This document shows, piece after piece, positions 12,629-23,912 of a stretch of DNA of 64,000 nucleotides. The DNA is from Blastomussa wellsi. Its lineage: Eukaryota; Cnidaria; Anthozoa; Scleractinia; Plerogyridae. The translations under genes and the position numbers were made by a program. A model generated the notes under the pieces. That model worked only from the letters and a program-made list of their open reading frames with translations. It did not search any database and was not told where the DNA came from. Location of the stretch: NCBI GenBank assembly GCA_947652115.1, contig OX393573.1, positions 14,320,491 through 14,384,490 of the forward strand, in the 5' to 3' direction. Every line of letters starts with the position of its first letter. The first letter of the stretch is position 1.

Positions 12629-15600
12629 CTAGTTCGATTTTAGCCTAATTGGTATCGATGGACTCGGCAACTATCCTAGATTTTATCTGTTTAAAAAACC
12701 GCTTGAAAAAATCTCAAATAGCGGAGAAATAGCACGATTTTGAAAAGTCGCCAAAATGGCTATTTTTTGACTTTTTTGTAAGGGGGGACCATAGGAAAAT
12801 TTTCAAAAAATTGAAACTTGTCCGATTCTAGTCTAATTGGTATGGATGGACTTAGAAGCCATCGCAGTTTTCATCTGAGCAAAAAACCGCTTGAAAAAAG
12901 CTCAATTGGCTGAGAAATGACACGATTTTGAAAGTTGCCCAAAATGGCCAATTTCATAGGGGGGACCATAGGAAATTTTTCAAAAACGGCCGATCTTTTA
13001 GCTCGACTTTGCAAGGCTGTAAAATTGAAACTACTTGTTCGATTTTAGCCTAATTGGTATCGATGGACTCGGCAACTATCCTAGATTTTATCTGTGTAAA
13101 AAACCGCTTGAAAAAATCTCAAATAGCGGAGAAATAGCACGATTTTGAAAAGTCGCCAAAATGGCTATTTTTTGACTTTTTTGTAAGGGGGGACCATAGG
13201 AAAATTTTCAAAAAATTGAAACTTGTCCGATTCTAGTCTAATTGGTATGGATGGACTTAGAAGCCATCGCAGTTTTCATCTGAGCAAAAAACCGCTTGAA
13301 AAAAGCTCAATTGGCTGAGAAATGACACGATTTTGAAAGTTGCCCAAAATGGCCAATTTCATAGGGGGGACCATAGGAAATTTTTCAAAAACGGCCGATC
13401 TTTTAGCTCGACTTTGCAAGGCTGTAAAATTGAAACTACTTGTTCGATTTTAGCCTAATTGGTATCGATGGACTCGGCAACTATCCTAGATTTTATCTGT
13501 GTAAAAAACCGCTTGAAAAAATTTCAAATAGCGGAGAAATAGCACGATTTTCAAAAGTCACCAAAATGGCTATTTTTTGACTTTTTTGTAAGGGGGGACC
13601 ATAGGAAAATTTTCAAAAAATTGAAACTTGTCCGATTCTAGTCTAATTGGTATGGATGGACTTAGAAGCCATCGCAGTTTTCATCTGAGCAAAAAACCGC
13701 TTGAAAAAAGCTCAATTGGCTGAGAAATGACACGATTTTGAAAGTTGCCCAAAATGGCCAATTTCATAGGGGGGACCATAGGAAATTTTTCAAAAACGGC
13801 CGATCTTTTAGCTCGACTTTGCAAGGCTGTAAAATTGAAACTACTTGTTCGATTTTAGCCTAATTGGTATCGATGGACTCGGCAACTATCCTAGATTTTA
13901 TCTGTGTAAAAAACCGCTTGAAAAAATCTCAAATAGCGGAGAAATAGCACGATTTTGAAAAGTCGCCAAAATGGCTATTTTTTGACTTTTTTGTAAGGGG
14001 GGACCATAGGAAAATTTTCAAAAAATTGAAACTTGTCCGATTCTAGTCTAATTGGTATGGATGGACTTAGAAGCCATCGCAGTTTTCATCTGAGCAAAAA
14101 ACCGCTTGAAAAAAGCTCAATTGGCTGAGAAATGACACGATTTTGAAAGTTGCCCAAAATGGCCAATTTCATACGGGGGACCATAGGAAATTTTTCAAAA
14201 ACGGCCGATCTTTTAGCTCGACTTTGCAAGGCTGTAAAATTGAAACTACTTGTTCGATTTTAGCCTAATTGGTATCGATGGACTCGGCAACTATCCTAGA
14301 TTTTATCTGTTTAAAAAACCGCTTGAAAAAATCTCAAATAGCGGAGAAATAGCACGATTTTGAAAAGTCGCCAAAATGGCTATTTTTTGACTTTTTTGTA
14401 AGGGGGGACCATAGGAAAATTTTCAAAAAATTGAAACTTGTCCGATTCTAGTCTAATTGGTATGGATGGACTTAGAAGCCATCGCAGTTTTCATCTGAGC
14501 AAAAAACCGCTTGAAAAAAGCTCAATTGGCTGAGAAATGACACGATTTTGAAAGTTGCCCAAAATGGCCAATTTCATAGGGGGGACCATAGGAAATTTTT
14601 CAAAAACGGCCGATCTTTTAGCTCGACTTTGCAAGGCTGTAAAATTGAAACTACTTGTTCGATTTTAGCCTAATTGGTATCGATGGACTCGGCAACTATC
14701 CTAGAGTTTATCTGTGTAAAAAAACGCTTGAAAAAATCTCAAATAGCGGAGAAATAGCACGATTTTGAAAAGTCGCCAAAATGGCTATTTTTTGACTTTT
14801 TTGTAAGGGGGGACCATAGGAAAATTTTCAAAAAATTGAAACTTGTCCGATTCTAGTCTAATTGGTATGGATGGACTTAGAAGCCATCGCAGTTTTCACC
14901 TGAGCAAAAAACCGCTTGAAAAAAGCTCAATTGGCTGAGAAATGACACGATTTTGAAAGTTGCCCAAAATGGCCAATTTCATAGGGGGGACCATAGGAAA
15001 TTTTTCAAAAACGGCCGATCTTTTAGCTCGACTTTGCAAGGCTGTAAAATTGAAACTACTTGTTCGATTTTAGCCTAATTGGTATCGATGGACTCGGCAA
15101 CTATCCTAGATTTTATCTGTGTAAAAAACCGCTTGAAAAAATCTCAAATAGCGGAGAAATAGCACGATTTTGAAAAGTCGCCAAAATGGCTATTTTTTGA
15201 CTTTTTTGTAAGGGGGGACCATAGGAAAATTTTCAAAAAATTGAAACTTGTCCGATTCTAGTCTAATTGGTATGGATGGACTTAGAAGCCATCGCAGTTT
15301 TCATCTGAGCAAAAAACCGCTTGAAAAAAGCTCAATTGGCTGAGAAATGACACGATTTTGAAAGTTGCCCAAAATGGCCAATTTCATAGGGGGGACCATA
15401 GGAAATTTTTCAAAAACGGCCGATCTTTTAGCTCGACTTTGCAAGGCTGTAAAATTGAAACTACTTGTTCGATTTTAGCCTAATTGGTATCGATGGACTC
15501 GGCAACTATCCTAGACTTTATCTGTGTAAAAAACCGCTTGAAAAAATCTCAAATAGCGGAGAAATAGCACGATTTTGAAAAGTCGCCAAAATGGCTATTT

Positions 15601-16609
15601 TTTGACTTTTTTGTAAGGGGGGACCATAGGAAAATTTTCAAAAAATTGAAACTTGTCCGATTCTAGTCTAATTGGTATGGATGGACTTAGAAGCCATCGC
15701 AGTTTTCATCTGAGCAAAAAACCGCTTGAAAAAAGCTCAATTGGCTGAGAAATGACACGATTTTGAAAGTTGCCCAAAATGGCCAATTTCATAGGGGGGA
15801 CCATAGGAAATTTTTCAAAAACGGCCGATCTTTTAGCTCGACTTTGCAAGGCTGTAAAATTAAAACTACTTGTTCGATTTTAGCCTAATTGGTATCGATG
15901 GACTCGGCAACTATCCTAGATTTTATCTGTGTAAAAAACCGCTTGAAAAAATCTCAAATAGCGGAGAAATAGCACGATTTTGAAAAGTCGCCAAAATGGC
16001 TATTTTTTGACTTTTTTGTAAGGGGGGACCATAGGAAAATTTTCAAAAAATTGAAACTTGTCCGATTCTAGTCTAATTGGTATGGATGGACTTAGAAGCC
16101 ATCGCAGTTTTCATCTGAGCAAAAAAACCGCTTGAAAAAAGCTCAATTGGCTGAGAAATGACACGATTTTGAAAGTTGCCCAAAATGGCCAATTTCATAG
16201 GGGGGACCATAGGAAATTTTTCAAAAACGGCCGATCTTTTAGCTCGACTTTGCAAGGCTGTAAAATTGAAACTACTTGTTCGATTTTAGCCTAATCGGTA
16301 TCGATGGACTCGGCAACTATCCTAGATTTTATCTGTGTAAAAAACCGCTTGAAAAAATCTCAAATAGCGGAGAAATAGCACGATTTTGAAAAGTCGCCAA
16401 AATGGCTATTTTTTGACTTTTTTGTAAGGGGGGACCATAGGAAAATTTTCAAAAAATTGAAACTTGTCCGATTCTAGTCTAATTGGTATGGATGGACTTA
16501 GAAGCCATCGCAGTTTTCATCTGAGCAAAAAACCGCTTGAAAAAAGCTCAATTGGCTGAGAAATGACACGATTTTGAAAGTTGCCCAAAATGGCCAATTT
16601 CATAGGGGG
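12629..16609 (+). repeat. A-B dimers with mostly private variants
   Basis: These are plain dimers after the second HOR copy fades. Variants include 'aatttcaaat' with 'ttttcaaaagtcacc' near 13525-13562, 'catacggggg' near 14172, 'ctgtttaaaa' near 12690 and 14310, 'gagttta' with 'aaaaaaacgc' near 14704, 'ttcacctgag' near 14896, 'agacttta' near 15513, 'aattaaaact' near 15860, an extra A in B near 16123, and 'aatcggtatc' near 16294. Most are single-copy in this stretch, so I see no higher-order period here. Confidence 0.75.
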
Positions 16610-18012
16610 GACCATAGGAAATTTTTCAAAAACGGCCGATCTTTTAGCTCGACTTTGCAAGGCTGTAAAATTGAAACTACTTGTTCGATTTTAGCCTAAT
16701 TGGTATCGATGGACTCGACAACTATCCTAGAGTTTATCTGTGTAAAAAACTGCTTGAAAAAATCTCAAATAGCGGAGAAATAGCACGATTTTGAAAAGTC
16801 GCCAAAATGGCTATTTTTTGACTTTTTTGTAAGGGGGGACCATAGGAAAATTTTCAAAAAATTGAAACTTGTCCGATTCTAGTCTAATTGGTATGGATGG
16901 ACTTAGAAGCCATCGCAGTTTTCATCTGAGCAAAAAACCGCTTGAAAAAATCTCAAATAGCGGAGAAATAGCACGATTTTGAAAAGTCGCCAAAATGGCT
17001 ATTTTTTGACTTTTTTGTAAGGGGGGACCATAGGAAAATTTTCAAAAAATTGAAACTTGTCCGATTCTAGTCTAATTGGTATGGATGGACTTAGAAGCCA
17101 TCGCAGTTTTCATCTGAGCAAAAAACCGCTTGAAAAAAGCTCAATTGGCTGAGAAATGACACGATTTTGAAAGTTGCCCAAAATGGCCAATTTCATAGGG
17201 GGGACCATAGGAATTTTTTCAAAAACGGCCGATCTTTTAGCTCGACTTTGCAAGGCTGTAAAATTGAAACTACTTGTTCGATTTTAGCCTAATTGGTATC
17301 GATGGACTCGGCAACTATCCTAGATTTTATCTGTGTAAAAAACCGCTTGAAAAAATCTCAAATAGCGGAGAAATAGCACGATTTTGAAAAGTCGCCAAAA
17401 TGGCTATTTTTTGACTTTTTTGTAAGGGGGGACCATAGGAAAATTTTCAAAAAATTGAAACTTGTCCGATTCTAGTCTAATTGGTATGGATGGACTTAGA
17501 AGCCATCGCAGTTTTCATCTGAGCAAAAAACCGCTTGAAAAAAGCTCAATTGGCTGAGAAATGACACGATTTTGAAAGTTGCCCAAAATGGCCAATTTCA
17601 TAGGGGGGACCATAGGAAATTTTTCAAAAACGGCCGATCTTTTAGCTCGACTTTGCAAGGCTGTAAAATTGAAACTACTTGTTCGATTTTAGCCTAATTG
17701 GTATCGATGGACTCGACAACTATCCTAGAGTTTATCTGTGTAAAAAACCGCTTGAAAAAATCTCAAATAGCGGAGAAATAGCACGATTTTGAAAAGTCGC
17801 CAAAATGGCTATTTTTTGACTTTTTTGTAAGGGGGGACCATAGGAAAATTTTCAAAAAATTGAAACTTGTCCGATTCTAGTCTAATTGGTATGGATGGAC
17901 TTAGAAGCCATCGCAGTTTTCATCTGAGCAAAAAACCGCTTGAAAAAAGCTCAATTGGCTGAGAAATGACACGATTTTGAAAGTTGCCCAAAATGGCCAA
18001 TTTCATAGGGGG
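16610..18012 (+). repeat. 1,403-bp module A-C-B-A-B-A-B
   Basis: The first A carries 'actcgacaac', 'gagttta' and 'aactgcttg'; the second A starts 'ggaattttttc'; the third A has 'actcgacaac' and 'gagttta'. The same three-variant series is repeated by the next module (18013-19791), which differs by extra C monomers. Confidence 0.82.
16838..17025 (+). repeat. First C monomer (188 bp chimera of B left and A right)
   Basis: The left part is B-type: 'gaaaattttc', 'tggacttagaagcc' and 'catctgagc'. After the shared 19-bp core (16932-16950) it becomes A-type: 'tctcaaatagcgg', 'aaaagtcgcc' and 'tttgacttttttg'. The length fits: A minus the left 40-bp difference, or B plus the right 11-bp difference, is 188. 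This is the leftmost C in the window and marks the block 1/block 2 boundary. Confidence 0.93.
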
Positions 18013-19791
18013 GACCATAGGAAATTTTTCAAAAACGGCCGATCTTTTAGCTCGACTTTGCAAGGCTGTAAAATTGAAACTACTTGTTCGATTTTAGCCT
18101 AATTGGTATCGATGGACTCGACAACTATCCTAGAGTTTATCTGTGTAAAAAACTGCTTGAAAAAATCTCAAATAGCGGAGAAATAGCACGATTTTGAAAA
18201 GTCGCCAAAATGGCTATTTTTTGACTTTTTTGTAAGGGGGGACCATAGGAAAATTTTCAAAAAATTGAAACTTGTCCGATTCTAGTCTAATTGGTATGGA
18301 TGGACTTAGAAGCCATCGCAGTTTTCATCTGAGCAAAAAACCGCTTGAAAAAATCTCAAATAGCGGAGAAATAGCACGATTTTGAAAAGTCGCCAAAATG
18401 GCTATTTTTTGACTTTTTTGTAAGGGGGGACCATAGGAAAATTTTCAAAAAATTGAAACTTGTCCGATTCTAGTCTAATTGGTATGGATGGACTTAGAAG
18501 CCATCGCAGTTTTCATCTGAGCAAAAAACCGCTTGAAAAAATCTCAAATAGCGGAGAAATAGCACGATTTTGAAAAGTCGCCAAAATGGCTATTTTTTGA
18601 CTTTTTTGTAAGGGGGGACCATAGGAAAATTTTCAAAAAATTGAAACTTGTCCGATTCTAGTCTAATTGGTATGGATGGACTTAGAAGCCATCGCAGTTT
18701 TCATCTGAGCAAAAAACCGCTTGAAAAAAGCTCAATTGGCTGAGAAATGACACGATTTTGAAAGTTGCCCAAAATGGCCAATTTCATAGGGGGGACCATA
18801 GGAATTTTTTCAAAAACGGCCGATCTTTTAGCTCGACTTTGCAAGGCTGTAAAATTGAAACTACTTGTTCGATTTTAGCCTAATTGGTATCGATGGACTC
18901 GGCAACTATCCTAGATTTTATCTGTGTAAAAAACCGCTTGAAAAAATCTCAAATAGCGGAGAAATAGCACGATTTTGAAAAGTCGCCAAAATGGCTATTT
19001 TTTGACTTTTTTGTAAGGGGGGACCATAGGAAAATTTTCAAAAAATTGAAACTTGTCCGATTCTAGTCTAATTGGTATGGATGGACTTAGAAGCCATCGC
19101 AGTTTTCATCTGAGCAAAAAACCGCTTGAAAAAAGCTCAATTGGCTGAGAAATGACACGATTTTGAAAGTTGCCCAAAATGGCCAATTTCATAGGGGGGA
19201 CCATAGGAAATTTTTCAAAAACGGCCGATCTTTTAGCTCGACTTTGCAAGGCTGTAAAATTGAAACTACTTGTTCGATTTTAGCCTAATTGGTATCGATG
19301 GACTCGACAACTATCCTAGAGTTTATCTGTGTAAAAAACCGCTTGAAAAAATCTCAAATAGCGGAGAAATAGCACGATTTTGAAAAGTCGCCAAAATGGC
19401 TATTTTTTGACTTTTTTGTAAGGGGGGACCATAGGAAAATTTTCAAAAAATTGAAACTTGTCCGATTCTAGTCTAATTGGTATGGATGGACTTAGAAGCC
19501 ATCGCAGTTTTCATCTGAGCAAAAAACCGCTTGAAAAAATCTCAAATAGCGGAGAAATAGCACGATTTTGAAAAGTCGCCAAAATGGCTATTTTTTGACT
19601 TTTTTGTAAGGGGGGACCATAGGAAAATTTTCAAAAAATTGAAACTTGTCCGATTCTAGTCTAATTGGTATGGATGGACTTAGAAGCCATCGCAGTTTTC
19701 ATCTGAGCAAAAAACCGCTTGAAAAAAGCTCAATTGGCTGAGAAATGACACGATTTTGAAAGTTGCCCAAAATGGCCAATTTCATAGGGGG
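18013..19791 (+). repeat. 1,779-bp module A-C-C-B-A-B-A-C-B
   Basis: This has the same marked A monomers in the same order as 16610-18012. It is longer by 376 bp, exactly two C monomers: one more after the first A and one after the third A. The two modules are therefore a tandem duplication that later gained or lost single C units. Confidence 0.82.
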
Positions 19792-21353
19792 GACCATAGG
19801 AAATTTTTCAAAAACGGCCGATCTTTTAGCTCGACTTTGCAAGGCTGTAAAATTGAAACTACTTGTTCGATTTTAGCCTAATTGGTATCGATGGACTCGA
19901 CAACTATCCTAGAGTTTATCTGTTTAAAAAACCGCTTGAAAAAATCTCAAATAGCGGAGAAATAGCACGATTTTGAAAAGTCGCCAAAATGGCTATTTTT
20001 TGACTTTTTTGTAAGGGGGGACCATAGGAAAATTTTCAAAAAATTGAAACTTGTCCGATTCTAGTCTAAATGGTATGGATGGACTTAGAAGCCATCGCAG
20101 TTTTCATCTGAGCAAAAAACCGCTTGAAAAAATCTCAAATAGCGGAGAAATAGCACGATTTTGAAAAGTCGCCAAAATGGCTATTTTTTGACTTTTTTGT
20201 AAGGGGGGACCATAGGAAAATTTTCAAAAAATTGAAACTTGTCCGATTCTAGTCTAATTGGTATGGATGGACTTAGAAGCCATCGCAGTTTTCATCTGAG
20301 CAAAAAACCGCTTGAAAAAATCTCAAATAGCGGAGAAATAGCACGATTTTGAAAAGTCGCCAAAATGGCTATTTTTTGACTTTTTTGTAAGGGGGGACCA
20401 TAGGAAAATTTTCAAAAAATTGAAACTTGTCCGATTCTAGTCTAATTGGTATGGATGGACTTAGAAGCCATCGCAGTTTTCATCTGAGCAAAAAACCGCT
20501 TGAAAAAAGCTCAATTGGCTGAGAAATGACACGATTTTGAAAGTTGCCCAAAATGGCCAATTTCATAGGGGGGACCATAGGAAATTTTTCAAAAACGGCC
20601 GATCTTTTAGCTCGACTTTGCAAGGCTGTAAAATTGAAACTACTTGTTCGATTTTAGCCTAATTGGTATCGATGGACTCGGCAACTATCCTAGATTTTAT
20701 CTGTGTAAAAAACCGCTTGAAAAAATCTCAAATAGCGGAGAAATAGCACGATTTTGAAAAGTCGCCAAAATGGCTATTTTTTGACTTTTTTGTAAGGGGG
20801 GACCATAGGAAAATTTTCAAAAAATTGAAACTTGTCCGATTCTAGTCTAAATGGTATGGATGGACTTAGAAGCCATCGCAGTTTTCATCTGAGCAAAAAA
20901 CCGCTTGAAAAAATCTCAAATAGCGGAGAAATAGCACGATTTTGAAAAGTCGCCAAAATGGCTATTTTTTGACTTTTTTGTAAGGGGGGACCATAGGAAA
21001 ATTTTCAAAAAATTGAAACTTGTCCGATTCTAGTCTAATTGGTATGGATGGACTTAGAAGCCATCGCAGTTTTCATCTGAGCAAAAAACCGCTTGAAAAA
21101 ATCTCAAATAGCGGAGAAATAGCACGATTTTGAAAAGTCGCCAAAATGGCTATTTTTTGACTTGTTTGTAAGGGGGGACCATAGGAAAATTTTCAAAAAA
21201 TTGAAACTTGTCCGATTCTAGTCTAATTGGTATGGATGGACTTAGAAGCCATCGCAGTTTTCATCTGAGCAAAAAACCGCTTGAAAAAAGCTCAATTGGC
21301 TGAGAAATGACACGATTTTGAAAGTTGCCCAAAATGGCCAATTTCATAGGGGG
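19792..21353 (+). repeat. Two tandem A-C-C-B modules (781 bp each)
   Basis: The modules start at 19792 and 20573. In both, the first C reads 'tctaaatggtatgg' instead of 'tctaattggtatgg', which ties them together as duplicates. The A of the first has 'actcgacaac', 'gagttta' and 'ctgtttaaaa'; the A of the second is standard. The second C of the second module has 'gacttgtttg', a change later seen in A monomers at 22323 and 23509. Confidence 0.8.
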
Positions 21354-22727
21354 GACCATAGGAAATTTTTCAAAAACGGCCGATCTTTTAGCTCGACTTT
21401 GCAAGGCTGTAAAATTGAAACTACTTGTTCGATTTTAGCCTAATCGGTATCGATGGACTCGGCAACTATCCTAGATTTTATCTGTGTAAAAAACCGCTTG
21501 AAAAAATCTCAAATAGCGGAGAAATAGCACGATTTTGAAAAGTCGCCAAAATGGCTATTTTTTGACTTTTTTGTAAGGGGGGACCATAGGAAAATTTTCA
21601 AAAAATTGAAACTTGTCCGATTCTAGTCTAATTGGTATGGATGGACTTAGAAGCCATCGCAGTTTTCATCTGAGCAAAAAACCGCTTGAAAAAATCTCAA
21701 ATAGCGGAGAAATAGCACGATTTTGAAAAGTCGCCAAAATGGCTATTTTTTGACTTTTTTGTAAGGGGGGACCATAGGAAAATTTTCAAAAAATTGAAAC
21801 TTGTCCGATTCTAGTCTAATTGGTATGGATGGACTTAGAAGCCATCGCAGTTTTCATCTGAGCAAAAAACCGCTTGAAAAAATCTCAAATAGCGGAGAAA
21901 TAGCACGATTTTGAAAAGTCGCCAAAATGGCTATTTTTTGACTTTTTTGTAAGGGGGGACCATAGGAAAATTTTCAAAAAATTGAAACTTGTCCGATTCT
22001 AGTCTAATTGGTATGGATGGACTTAGAAGCCATCGCAGTTTTCATCTGAGCAAAAAACCGCTTGAAAAAATCTCAAATAGCGGAGAAATAGCACGATTTT
22101 GAAAAGTCGCCAAAATGGCTATTTTTTGACTTTTTTGTAAGGGGGGACCATAGGAAAATTTTCAAAAAATTGAAACTTGTCCGATTCTAGTCTAATTGGT
22201 ATGGATGGACTTAGAAGCCATCGCAGTTTTCATCTGAGCAAAAAACCGCTTGAAAAAAGCTCAATTGGCTGAGAAATGACACGATTTTGAAAGTTGCCCA
22301 AAATGGCCAATTTCATAGGGGGGACCATAGGAAATTTTTCAAAAACGGCCGATCTTTTAGCTCGACTTTGCAAGGCTGTAAAATTGAAACTACTTGTTCG
22401 ATTTTAGCCTAATTGGTATCGATGGACTCGGCAACTATCCTAGATTTTATCTGTGTAAAAAACCGCTTGAAAAAATCTCAAATAGCGGAGAAATAGCACG
22501 ATTTTGAAAAGTCGCCAAAATGGCTATTTTTTGACTTGTTTGTAAGGGGGGACCATAGGAAAATTTTCAAAAAATTGAAACTTGTCCGATTCTAGTCTAA
22601 TTGGTATGGATGGACTTAGAAGCCATCGCAGTTTTCATCTGAGCAAAAAACCGCTTGAAAAAAGCTCAATTGGCTGAGAAATGACACGATTTTGAAAGTT
22701 GCCCAAAATGGCCAATTTCATAGGGGG
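21354..22727 (+). repeat. 1,374-bp module A-C-C-C-B-A-B
   Basis: The first A has 'aatcggtatc' and the second A (22323) has 'gacttgtttg' in its right half. The next module repeats this arrangement with one C fewer. Confidence 0.8.
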
Positions 22728-23912
22728 GACCATAGGAAATTTTTCAAAAACGGCCGATCTTTTAGCTCGACTTTGCAAGGCTGTAAAATTGAAACTACTT
22801 GTTCGATTTTAGCCTAATCGGTATCGATGGACTCGGCAACTATCCTAGATTTTATCTGTGTAAAAAACCGCTTGAAAAAATCTCAAATAGCGGAGAAATA
22901 GCACGATTTTGAAAAGTCGCCAAAATGGCTATTTTTTGACTTTTTTGTAAGGGGGGACCATAGGAAAATTTTCAAAAAATTGAAACTTGTCCGATTCTAG
23001 TCTAATTGGTATGGATGGACTTAGAAGCCATCGCAGTTTTCATCTGAGCAAAAAACCGCTTGAAAAAATCTCAAATAGCGGAGAAATAGCACGATTTTGA
23101 AAAGTCGCCAAAATGGCTATTTTTTGACTTTTTTGTAAGGGGGGACCATAGGAAAATTTTCAAAAAATTGAAACTTGTCCGATTCTAGTCTAATTGGTAT
23201 GGATGGACTTAGAAGCCATCGCAGTTTTCATCTGAGCAAAAAACCGCTTGAAAAAATCTCAAATAGCGGAGAAATAGCACGATTTTGAAAAGTCGCCAAA
23301 ATGGCTATTTTTTGACTTTTTTGTAAGGGGGGACCATAGGAAAATTTTCAAAAAATTGAAACTTGTCCGATTCTAGTCTAATTGGTATGGATGGACTTAG
23401 AAGCCATCGCAGTTTTCATCTGAGCAAAAAACCGCTTGAAAAAAGCTCAATTGGCTGAGAAATGACACGATTTTGAAAGTTGCCCAAAATGGCCAATTTC
23501 ATAGGGGGGACCATAGGAAATTTTTCAAAAACGGCCGATCTTTTAGCTCGACTTTGCAAGGCTGTAAAATTGAAACTACTTGTTCGATTTTAGCCTAATT
23601 GGTATCGATGGACTCGGCAACTATCCTAGATTTTATCTGTGTAAAAAACTGCTTGAAAAAATCTCAAATAGCGGAGAAATAGCACGATTTTTAAAGTCGC
23701 CAAAATGGCTATTTTTTGACTTGTTTGTAAGGGGGTACCATAGGAAAATTTTCAAAAAATTGAAACTTGTCCGATTCTAGTCTAATTGGTATGGATGGAC
23801 TTAGAAGCCATCGCAGTTTTCATCTGAGCAAAAAACCGCTTGAAAAAAGCTCAATTGGCTGAGAAATGACACGATTTTGAAAGTTGCCCAAAATGGCCAA
23901 TTTCATAGGGGG
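22728..23912 (+). repeat. 1,185-bp module A-C-C-B-A-B
   Basis: It repeats the 'aatcggtatc' A and the 'gacttgtttg' A of 21354-22727, with two C units instead of three. The second A (23509-23735) is 227 bp because 'ttttgaaaagtc' has become 'tttttaaagtc'. That one-base loss, with the removed stops, creates a 66-codon open frame at 23580-23780. The following boundary reads 'gggggtacc', a G-to-T change at 23736. Confidence 0.8.

Larger units (their letters stand above)
1..16609 (+). repeat. Block 1: 41 plain A-B dimers (405 bp)
   Basis: This block holds 41 consecutive A-B dimers with no C monomer. The expected length, 41 x 405 = 16,605, is exceeded by four single-base insertions. Three are an extra G in the boundary G-run (near 3870, 6071 and 11161) and one is an extra A in a B monomer near 16123. 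Dimers differ by a few point changes each, which serve as markers for the higher-order repeat. The B monomers are far more uniform than the A monomers: nearly all marker changes fall in A. Confidence 0.95.

Noticed and set aside
16073..16255. 60-codon open frame on the - strand
   Set aside because: It appears only where an extra A in the B monomer near 16123 shifts the frame across a B/A boundary. It is repeat sequence throughout.
23580..23780. 66-codon open frame on the + strand
   Set aside because: It lies across an A/B boundary and exists only because a one-base deletion in the A at 23509 shifts the frame past the usual stops. Other A-B junctions are closed, and the composition is that of the repeat.
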